From contig CM076259.1 of assembly GCA_038380795.1 (NCBI GenBank), positions 71,577,741 to 71,641,740 on the forward strand: a stretch of 64,000 nucleotides of DNA, given 5' to 3'. Each line of letters opens with the position of its first letter. Position 1 is the first letter of the stretch. A program made the position numbers and the translations under genes. The stretch comes from Pyrocephalus nanus (Eukaryota; Chordata; Aves; Passeriformes; Tyrannidae). This document shows positions 49,613 to 61,600 of the stretch, in pieces. The notes under the pieces are model-generated. The model worked only from the letters and a program-made list of their open reading frames with translations, was not told the origin of the DNA and searched no databases.

Positions 49613-52600
49613 CTGCCATGAAGGAGAAGGGGGAGAAAAAGCTTATTAGTGTTGACTATAAAGCTTTCATGTCAGGAAGAATGAGAGGAAGGTGGGGGGA
49701 GGGGGAAAGGTAGAAAAATGGGGAAGCACCAGGTTGACAAAAGAAACACACCATGTACTGGGGCAGTGGGTAGTGTCAAGCAGCACCAGTGGCACAGAAG
49801 CCTGCTGAGGGAACAGCTAACATTTATGTGTATGTGCCCAGCTTTGTTTCTTTGCCCTTTCCCTCCATTGCAGTAACTGCAGTAACTCAGCAACTTCTGT
49901 GAATGTTTGTGTTACATAGTACATTTTTAACACAATACCTTCTCAGTGTATGCATCAGATGTAATTTATGTATATATTACAAAGAGAAGACTGCTGAAAA
50001 AATTAAAATATTATCATAAAGCATCTGGATGACAGAATGGTAAAAGGAATGCTTTGCAGAGCTGTTGCCTCCATGTGCTGACTGTAGCAGTGCTACCTTT
50101 GAACTTGCAGGTGCTTACATTCACGCCACTTTAAAATCTATTGGCACCTGGCAGAGCTGATTTAAATACGTGCCACAAGCACCCCCTGAACGTTTGAAAA
50201 TTAGGAAGGTGGGTGGCTTAAATGAATGAAATTCAGTGCTCCAAGCCGAGACAACCACAGATTATAAATCTTGCATGATAGTTTGCTAAATTCATGTTTG
50301 TTTGTAAGCTGTAAGACCATAGTGACATTGGTTAAAGAAGTCCAAAGGGCAAGATTTTTGATTTTGCAGCCACAACGTGTATTTTTAGTTTGTTGGTTTG
50401 GTTTTTTGTGGTGGTTTTTTAGTGTGTGTTGTTGTGGTGGTTTTTTTTGTTTGGTTTGGTTTTTTGTTTGTTTGTTTTTTTGTTTCTGTTTGGTTTTTTG
50501 TTTTGTTTTTTTTTTTAATTGGTTAGGGGGTTTTGTTTTGTTGGGGTTTTTTTGTTTGTTTTTGGAGGGGGTTGTGTTTTGGTTTTGGTTTGTTTCATTT
50601 TTTTTAAACACAGAGTGAAGTTGCTGGATTACTTGTAGCTGTTGCTGCTGCAAAGCTTGTTGCTGTTGCAAGGCAGAAGAGAGCTGGAGTCCCTGCTGAG
50701 GAAGGCTTTGCCCAGGTCTGTTCACGGCAGAGCCAAGCTGAGACAACACTGAGAAAGGAGAATGGGAAAGCAGGCAGGTCAAAGAGGTCAGGTTGAGTTT
50801 GTCAGGGTTGGGGAAGGAGGACATAGGAATACAGTGTAACATAGGAATACAGGAAGGGGGATCAACAGAATTAGTTACAGAATTAAACTGGAAACAGTGC
50901 AGAATAAGGTATACATGATATACATACTCTGTTATTTAGAACATAATTAGATAATTAAGTACTTGTGGAGACACAAAGAGGTTTCTCACACTGGATGTTA
51001 AGCACAGAGTTAAAGCAATATTCCTTAATGAAGTCTGGCATGGAAGTTGCCTGCATTTTCTTTTTTTATTAAGTGTAGCTTATTTTCACGTGATACAATC
51101 GACTGCACTTAACTGCCAAATCGAGAAGTGTGTGCGTTAAAAGTCCAGTATTTCTCATGTAATTCACAAGCTGATAATCAGTAAATTTGCAACTGGACTT
51201 GTCTATCTCGCACTGGCCTTTTTAGCCATCAGCGCGCTTGTAGCAAGGGTGGGTAGAGCCCTTCTCAAATCTTCATTTGCGAAGCCTAGCCGTGATGAAT
51301 CAGTAAATTGTTCTAACATATGACTTCTTTCTGACCAAACTTCATTTCAGTGTGAATTTATTAATATACACACTTAATTACAAAAGGAGGCTCAGCAAGC
51401 ACATACCTGTGGCTTGAGGCTGCATAAAATTCCCTACTCCAGTCAGGTTAATTACAGCAGCTTGTTGGGCAGATAATAATGCCTGATCTTGATTGGATGG
51501 ACCTTGGTCAGAGCCCTAGCAAAAATGAAAAGCTTGATCCTTATTACCAAACTTTGGTATCAATGAATAAGCAAACAATGTGTGAAAGCAAACTCTTGAA
51601 GTGCCATTTACAAACATTTAATGCTATGTCATCCAGTGCATGTAGATACAGGCTATAATGCAAACACTACAAGTAGAACAGATGCTGAATGCCCCAGAAC
51701 AGCTTTGTTTTGGCAGAAATGGTACTGCACCTGTTACCCCACAGAAGTCGCATGTAGTTGTCAACTTCCCTGCAGTCTAGCAGAGACTGCATCTTATGGC
51801 TGTAATCTTATGACTGTTTCCTGTCCCACTCCCAAAGTTCCTAATCAATCAAAGTGTGCAAAGCCCAAAAATTTACTTTCCCATGTTCATATTGTGCCAT
51901 ACACTCCTTAATTTCATTAAAAAATACAAACCCTGCTTTTAAAATTATATTTTCAGAACAGAGTAGTTCTCAAATAATAACTCAAATGGAGTAAGTGGAG
52001 TCTGACAGTATCTCCTGAAGTCAAAGGGTGCTGAATTATGACCCCTTAGAGAACTTACATTATGCATTGATTTATAATGTAGGGAAATAAAAACATTATA
52101 TTCACAATCCAAGCAAACTGCATGGCTTATCAGTCAGATAAAGAGCTGGCATACTCCAGGAACTGTGATGCTTCTTTAGCATAACCATATGATATAATGC
52201 CACTAAGATCTAAGTAAACCAGACCAAAAGATTGCACATCAAGAGGACATCATCACCTCAATGATGACTTAAGACTTAGAGAGTCAGAACCACCCTCTGG
52301 GGAAAACCCTAAGAATGAGATGAGAATGCATATATTCTGTTGGTAGCCAAGAAAACTGTTGGTCTTCTTGGGCTTAGTTTCTTTCCGCTAAGCACTGTGA
52401 GCACCGTGTCATTACGAAAGGTGAGGGATCAGGTGTTTATAATAGCTTATTTTAGGTAACGACCCCCTAGTCTTCCTCTTTAATACACAGTAAGAGAGAA
52501 GTGCCTTAGGGCAATTTAGCCAACACAGAGATTGATTTCCTCCAGAATAACTTTCTGCCACAAGAAGGACTAAGCTTAAATCAGCCTTTTCGTAAATATC

Positions 52601-55600
52601 CTTGATGTTCAATGTCTAGGCTATAAAACCCAATAGGATGAGCCAGCATGATTTTTTTTACAATAATTCAACTAGTAACTGACATTCAGACATTTAGATG
52701 CTGTGAACAAATCTGAAAGTTTCCCATTAAACTGTCCCACATTCCAGAACAAGGCCTGTGACACAGGAGACTAAACATCATAAAACATTTGAGATGTTTA
52801 TGAAAGGTCTACAGTAGCACAAGTGAAATTATGACAAACTTCAGTAGAGACTACATGGTAAGCAGAAGTCTTGCATATCTGGGAAGATGAACACAAAAGC
52901 AAAGCAGCTAGTTTTCCCAAACTGCTGCATCAGGTTGGTAAAGGTTTATAAGTGCAGGTAGAAATAACCACTCAAAATTTATAATTTTGAGAACAGGTCT
53001 CGATCAAGACTTTAGACTTTTTCAGTGCTTAAAACTTTTTAACACCAGTTACAAGCAGCAGTAGAGCAAATGTCTTAAGATTACAGCCTTAAAGCCAATT
53101 GATACCGGTGCAAAGAAAATTCTGTTGAACTACAGCAGTGAGGATCGTAAACCAGCTCACAGCAGTGTAAGCAGGAATTTTTAGTTAACTCTGTAATCGT
53201 GGCATCATGTTTTTCTCTGTTTATCTGATGTATCTGCTAGTTATGATAAAGCTGATTTTACACCACTCATACAGTCGGCTGGCTCTTTTCATGATAGAGT
53301 TAGACAACGCTCAGCCAGTTGTTTAGTTACAGCTCTTCTACACAGGATATAAATAAAGAAGTATAACCCAGTTCCAGCCATAGCAACAGAGCCCCTGCAG
53401 TCTTTGCTGTTTGAGAAGATTTAGAAGGCTTTCTTCCTCCTCTGCTACAGGTCTGTTGGGTACAGGCTCATTTACTTGTGAAGATGGGGAGGAGAAACTG
53501 TTTCATCCATGCACCCCACACTGAGGGCTGTTAGCACACACCTGTTCTCCCCACTGCTGAGGACTACAGGTTGTGGGCTGCTGAGGTTGTTGCTGTAGAG
53601 AAAACTGTGATCTACGTACAGAAGAGCTCTGGCATAACTGCCTCCTGTGCCTCACTTTTCTGTTTTTCTGGAGTGTGTACAGGAGTGGGGAGGAAGTGGC
53701 AAAGTTACAGCTGTTCTTTTACTGGTAATAACTTCTTGAAACGTGGTGCAACACACCTGGAACACTGTAGCTGCAGCTCTGCACCTGTAACTGGCAGCTG
53801 ACTTCAAGATCCGGGAACCCCACCCAGTTCCACAAACAGTCCCTGTTCTGCTTTTAAATGCAACTCTGACAAAATAAGCAATATTCTGCTCATGTTTATA
53901 TTTGTATGTATACTTAGTGGAAAGAAAGCTTTTACAGACCCTCTAAACTCTCTATCTTACACAAGCTTCTATTTCCCTTACCAGAAGCTCTTTAAACCTG
54001 GACATGCTGAGTTCAGCTTTTAGGTATTCTGTGTGTAACCCCTGAGTGATTCTACCATACTGTTTTGTACAGTATAATCATAATTTCAGTATAGAGAATG
54101 ATTTGCAATAAAAGCTTCGGCAAATCCTGAATACAGAAGACTGTTTTAGCATTAATCTTCTGAAGTAAAATGTCAGTATTTTTGGATTGTTACTGAAAAT
54201 TAACTGCTTTATTCTAAGCTAGAAATATAATTTCCACCTGGTATCTCTGTGGAAGTAGGTTTTTGTCTTATTCTAAGCATTTTAAATAATCCATTAAAAT
54301 TTGCAGTAAATGGTCTGACCAACTGGCTCCAAAGAACTGTACAGGGGAGTGCAGTAAAAAGGTCTCTATAGAAAGATAAGAAATTATCATTCTTACTGTG
54401 TCCAAGAATATGTTACCTGTAGAAGATTTAAGGGCCGAAGATTTGATGTATTTTTCAAGCCAAAGGGACTGCCTGTTAAAGAGAACATCTTTTCATTAGT
54501 AGGGAGTCTTTACTCAGTTATATTTGTGTATTGCAATACAGCTTTCCACAGGGACTATTTTTAAACATTTGGAAGTTGGAAAACTGGCAAGTATAAATTT
54601 TATACTTAATACAATGCTGCATTTTCCATAATGTTAATTTCATAGTTATTCAGACACAAAGTACAAGAGAGATGCATTGCTACTGAAGTGTATCCTGTAA
54701 CCTATAACTTGCTAATGCATTTACAAAAAGGTGAAAGGAGAACACCTCAGCAGTTACTCTTAAGTGCAACTTTTACTGTTTGTACAGTAAATCCAAAAAG
54801 GTCCATGGTGTCAGTGAAGTAACACACTCTCAGTTCATCAATCTTTAACAGAAAACAATCCCACACAAAATCTGAGCAACTCTCCAGTAAGCCAGCAGCT
54901 CTCACGCAGAACCCCTGAAGGTCTCACACAGACCCAGCTCAGTTCACTACTTCCATCTGTTGTGTGGGTGACAGCATAGCTTAGAAAAATCTGTGACACC
55001 AAACTGTAAAGGTTGGTAGTGCTTGAAAGGACAGAATTAGACTAAAAGTGATCCTAGTGAATTGAACAAATGGTCCAAAATTCAATAATACTGAATTTTA
55101 AAAAGACAAATGAACAAGAACAAAACTGTAACTAGCTTTGTGTCCATACAGCAAGAAAGGACATGAGAAGAAGTTACAGTAAGTCACAAACATATCCAAA
55201 TCATCCATATAACAAACTACAGAGCACACAAAAGAACATCTTCAGAGACTTTACATTTATAAAATTCACTGTCACAAGATGCTGTAGGTTCCAGAAATAT
55301 AAATGGGTTCAAAAACCAATTAGATAAATCCACAGACCAGAAATCTAGCACAGGATATTAAGCACAAAGATCCATGTAGATATTCTTCAGCTTAAAAAGT
55401 CTCAAAGCTGTAGATTGCCAGGAGAGGCACAGCTGTAGAGAGGGGATGTTTTACTTCGCACCTTTGCCATCTTAAACTCTTTCCTCAGTATCCTCTAATG
55501 GCAACTGTCAGAAACAGAATATAAACTGGATGGATTTTTGGCCTAAACCAGTAAAGCCATTCTTACGTTAATGTAATGCTGTTGCAAAAAATACAGATAA

Positions 55601-58600
55601 AAAATAGGCAGACCTCATTTGGGGAAATGTTAACTGGAATGTTGTGAAAGAGATGAGATGCATTTATTCTGCTGTGCTCCACAGTGGTAAATCAGCCAAG
55701 CTCAGGCTTGTGTCCAGTTTTGGTTATCACATTTTAAGAAGGATGTAAGCAAATTGGACAGTCTAGAAGAGAGTGACAGGATTATGACAGGTTTGAAAAA
55801 TACGACCTATCAGAAAAAGAAGACAAATGTGGGACATGAAAGCGTGTTTGATATTTAGAAGGTAAAGAGAAAGGGTGAACGACCATTTTTCATGTCTGAA
55901 AGGTACAGGAGAAAAAAATATCCTGCAATTAAGGAGATGCACTGTAATTAGAAGCAAACATTTTTGCACCGCTAATAAACTACTCCAAACAGCTACTGAG
56001 GAAGACTGGAATCTTCTTTAGTAAAGCTATTTAAAGACAACTTAGATAAAGATTGGTTCCATATGGTTTAGACAGATTTAGCTGTCTTATCATAAAGGAT
56101 GGATATCTTGAAGTCTCCTGTCATTCTCATTCTATAATCATACATAAGGGTCTTCTTCTTTATTATATGTTCAGAAAAACTGAGAATTTAAATTGGACTT
56201 TTAAGATTTATACAGTCACATTTAAAGGCAAAAAGGAATCACTTAATTGTTGAAGAAAGGAGCACCAGGGACAGAATAAAATTCCGCACACATTAAAAAG
56301 TGAGTCCTCTTTCTAAATTCAGTCATGCCCTTTTTCTGGCAGTCATCATTATTAAAGTTGCATTTGAATTCGGAGTTTCTGTCAAACTTCCTACTGAGCA
56401 TACCAAACAATCCAGGTTTTGAGTGTGTATCTCCAGTCTAGCTCACCAAAAATCAACCTCAGACGATCTCAAACATAGTTTATACTTTGAACACAAAGCA
56501 CATACGTTATCTCTGAACTCCAGCCATCAAATACACAATCTACTTTGTCCATTTTTCTCACAAAATGTTCTCATGCTGTCCCTATCTGAAGGGTGGCTTT
56601 TCAACTAAGTCTCACTGACTTGCTTGAGGGGCAGACTGCATTGCAGCAGGCAGCGCACTTGGTACCAGACCTCCTGACGGTAAAATGCCACTCAGATTTA
56701 TACCTGCAGGGGCTATGGCACCAGTGTTGCACCCCAGCATAGGGTTGGAACCACTCATCAGTGACTGTGCTCCACTGCAGAAAAGGAAAGACATCACATC
56801 AAATCCAAGTGGCACGAGTGAATCTGAGTAACTACATTTTTTCCCTCCATCTCATGGCAAGTAAATCAATTGTTTGTCATAAATGGGATTATGGATGAAC
56901 CATCAATACAGCATAAAAAAAAATTGTTTTGCCTAGAGCATAACATGTATGCTCCATATTCTCCGCATATACAGGTTTTTTAATTCTATGGTATCAGCTA
57001 AGGAAAATAAACCACAAGCAGTACTTTTATTCTAGAAATACTAAAAGATCAACAAAATGGTTGTGCTACCATAAAAGGAACAGGTTTGCATTTTCTTTTT
57101 GCCATATAAAAATATCCCCAATTTATCAACAGTGATCAACTGCTGAACACCTTAGATGAATAATTCAAGGGTCTGATGCTTGCACTGGAGCACACTATGT
57201 GTCTTGCACTAACTATCTTAGTTGCAGAATTTCTTTTAGTCTAAAAAGCAGTTCGTGTTATACCACAAAATCAGCATTTATTGTTTTCTTTAAACCATAT
57301 TTGAATTTCAGGGATCAAAGACTGTTTAAACTCATTATTTCTTGAATTGATTGAAACAAACCTGTTTCCATTTTTCATTTAAATTGGTCTGCATACAGTA
57401 TTCTACCTCCTCTCTGATTAATAAAAGTTTTCAAACTTTAGGAGCAAAACCTCAGACAGAAACCAACTAATTGAGATTAAGCCTTAAGAAATTGACTTAT
57501 ATGACTCCAAAAAGATTAAAAGTAATAAAGGTCTTTCTTAATAGACCTTTTCAATATTCCAGTAGTAGGTGCTTTCTATTTGACAAATACAAATGGTTTC
57601 TAGTGGCTCTTCACTTTACAATTACAGATTGTATTGCAGATCCTGAAATGTATCTACCCTAATGGATGGTGGACAGTCCTGGGCCACCCTCCCCCTCCCA
57701 CCAGTCAACCCACGGCAAATTAAGAAACCATCATAACAAAAGACTTACCACATTGAGCCCACTACATTGATGAAGTTAAGTCCTGTAGGGTTTTCCATGA
57801 CCGGAATGGAGGTTGTTCCTGTAGTAATGGATGTTACCATGGTGGAAAGAGGAATGGTCATTACGGGGAGTGCCTGGCTCAGAGACATTTGCTGCTGAGC
57901 AAACGGGGTTAACAAAGTGGGCTGAGGGGTGAAGCCTGAATCTTGGGGAGGAGAGATGGCAGAAGGGGTAATAGGAGTTGAGCTCTGAGCATCAGGAGGG
58001 TGTGGGGTCGATGAAGGGGTGTTGGTTGGAGTAGGAGTAGATGGTTTAGGAGTTCCAGACCCTGCTCATTGAGGAAAATAAAAAGTGCTAGTTTGTTATA
58101 ATAAGGTTAATGGAACCTTACTTAGCACTGACAACTTGTTCTGTTTTTTTAGACTGCAGGTGTTAATTTCTACATGGCACAAGTGTTGCAGCACGCACTT
58201 GTTGTTCAGGATGCAGTATAATCACAAAGAAAGCTCATTCTCCATGCTTCATTCTTTATGGCATACACCAATTTGTATCCTCCTTTAAGGCTTCCATAAT
58301 TTATTGTACATTAAGTCATAAGTCCATTCAGGAACACTTAAAACAATTTCTTAGTGACCACTTTAACCTAATTAATGTTTTTGTCCTAAACTGTTAAACA
58401 AATACTATATATGCACTGTTTCCACAATAGCATAGTGTTAAAAACATAACGGAAAACAGAGTCAACAAAGAACATGTAGTATTTCAATCATCATGGGACT
58501 GATCTAAATTTCATTGGATAGTTAAATTGCCATTTGCCAAATTTTGATCAACTAAAAAGCAATTATTTAAGAACCAAAGGATAATACTGCATCTTTAAAA

Positions 58601-61600
58601 GCTACTGTGTGATTCCTTCTGCTTAAATGTAGCAAATACAGCTGTATTTGTTGTGGAGGCAGTAGCCAAAGTTTATCAACAGAAAACCCAAAAACTTGAG
58701 GTTGTTTTTATTTGTTTTCTTTTTTAGCTTTCATGTCCTGCAGAAAGAAAGGAAATAAATTGAATGGTGACCAGAGCCTTAACGTAACAACTGTGTGCAG
58801 CAGATTTACACAATTCATAGCACTAACATAAAACCAGAGTCAATATGTTAGAAGAAAACTTTTGTAAGTTTTCTTCTTTTTTTCTTTGTACAAAACAAGA
58901 AGGTAGAAAAGTTAAACCTTTTGACCTACCCAGTTTTTAAATTATTTAATGCAAAAAGCATATTATAATACTGTGCAGGATACTGGAATGTACAGTGTAG
59001 TTATTCGTAAGAAAACTGAGAAACTGCAGCTACGGTTTCCTCTTTGTAAAATCTGTTCATGAAATGGCTCAAGACACATACATATTTTTTAAAAAAATTA
59101 TGATCTATAGCTATGATTACAATGAACCTGTCAGTGTTAATGAAAATACTTAAACTAGAACATCATGTCTGATTGAAATTCGCATTTTAACACCTGAGCA
59201 TTTGGTGCTATTGGCAGCAGCATCACCACCACACTTGCAATCAGCAATGATTTGTAAAACAGTGTAGGAGTGTTTTTAAAAAATCATCTTATTGTTTATT
59301 GTATCATCACCTTGGGACTGATCAGATTATATACATGCATAGATACACAACTGCACCAGCTCCTATAACATTTAATAAACTAAATGCTTAAATTAAGTAA
59401 AAGCAAACTGATCTAACATACTGCTTTTACACTGGAGGAAAAGAAATCTACACTGAAGAATTTTATCACATCACATCATCTACCAGGCTTTCATATATGA
59501 AGAGATCACGCTAATTGCATAAAATGTATTAAAACGTATACACAGAGGGTGCATACATATATATACAGAAAACAAACACAGTTACAATAAACAGAAAATA
59601 CATACAGTGAACAAGAGACCTGCCTAAAGCTGCACAACTTACACAATTTGGGGTACACTGTACACTTTAAGTTTCATCATTCCACAGGTTAAGAAGTTTA
59701 TCTAGGGAAGCATTTATGCAAAAGCCTAAGATTTAATGGAGAACTTAGGTCGTGACTCACTTTGTGAAGAGCTCGCAGGAGACAAGGCAGCTGGAGAGAG
59801 CATGCTAACTTGATTAAGATCCATAGATTGTTTCCGAGAAAGACCAGGAGGCTTAGAAGGAGGAGGAGCAGTTGGAGATTTTAGATGGCCACTTGACTGT
59901 TGTGAACTGAAAATATTACCTGAACAAGCATAAATAAAATACATTATTGTTCTGTGAGTACAGATTAACTCAAATATTTGTTAGGTTACAATTTTGTAAC
60001 CAATATAATCAGAAATCAAAAAAATTATGCTCTTCTCACAGATAACATACTGGCATTTTTTTATTAAATCTTTACTAAAGGGATATCCTGCCTTGTAAAA
60101 AGGAAATGCTTGAGTCAGTAAATAATTACCTGAAGAGCTACTTCCTGAACTTGAAGGTAATTTGATAGGAGGAGGTCGGTGTTTTACACCTTTCCCCAGC
60201 ACTGAAGACTGAACAGAGCCTGATATACTTTCTGGCTGCTGGGAAGAAAAAGGAATTAACACTACCACAGCAATGATGTCAGCTTCCACACAGTTGACAG
60301 ACAATTCAAGTAATTTGTATTAAGACACCTCAAAACTATGCCAAAATTCCCTTCAAAACATTTCAGATTTTTACGTATTTATTTAAAAAAACATAACCTA
60401 TGACCAACTCCCTTTAGATAAAGTGTTTACCATCAAGCAGCAGCATGAAAGTGCTGGTAAAAATTTAAACTGTGCAAAAAAATAATCAAAGTAATTAAGG
60501 AGTTTCACTTTTCTCCTGTATGTGTATACACATTAACTTTCACATCCCTTTCTGCAACTGCTGGCCTTGAAATGCTGCTGGTCTGGCTGACACCAAGAAC
60601 TACCTCTTTGACAGCAATGTCATTGGAGTTTAAAACTAGGTGTTTAGGGGAGAGATGTCACTAAGGAAATAGCCGAACAGATACAAATGTCATTTACTAC
60701 TTGGAGCCTAAATAAAGCTCACTGCTAAAGTACTGAATCTGACCAACAAAGCCAGAAGCAGCACAAAACACAAGGCAATGCCAACAGACAGGAAAATTTG
60801 GGAATTCAAGAATTTATACTGGAAGTGTTGAAGCACGTGTGGATGCATATATACACACTTGAAAGTTGTTTGGGGAGTGGTGGTTTATTATTTTTTTGTT
60901 TGGGTTTTTTTGTTTTTTTTCTTTGTTTTAGGTTTTCCACTTCAAATTAAAGAGAAAACAATTTTAATTCCTAAAGGTAAAAGAAGTTTAGGTACTCCAT
61001 CTCCTGTGTTTACTGACCTGAAAAATAAAACATACAGCTGCATTTTGTTAGACTCTTCTGTGAAAGGTTCATCTGAACAGGGGAGCATGCTAAAACAAAA
61101 CCCTGGAGCTAACTACACAATACACAGCCAAAAAAACCCCAAAACATCAAAAAGATAACATTTTAACACAGAAAACATAAATGCTCTCCTTTAACTTTTC
61201 CAATACACTCACACTGAATGATCATGACTACAACACATTCAAAAATTCATTCAGGATGACATTGTTATGTTATTTTACTTCTAAATGTAGATAGCAAAAA
61301 TTATCCTGAGATTGGCTCAGTTGGTTAGAGCACATGAAAATAATGCAAAGATCATGGCATTCGATCCCTGTATGGACCATTCACTTAAGAGTTGATGATC
61401 CTTGCAGGTCCCTTCCAACTCAAAATACCCTTTGAAACAAACAAAGCAATCTTTGAAATTGTAATAATTCAATAATCAGGGGAAAATAAAAAATGTGTGG
61501 CTCAATAAACTTACTTCCATTTCCTTCCCTGGAGAAAGATGACTAAGATTGACTGATCCACTTGAATTATGAAATATTTTCACAGGACATTTGGCTTCAG

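Noticed and set aside
50201..50842. 213-residue open frame rich in Lys, Asn and Gln on the minus strand
   Set aside because: Only the part 50748-50633 is a SUPT20H exon. The remainder is the A/C-rich intron tract after a good donor site.
61302..61372. A functional tRNA-Ile gene
   Set aside because: The anticodon arm and acceptor stem do not pair properly, and a CR1-like tail follows directly, so it is a SINE head.
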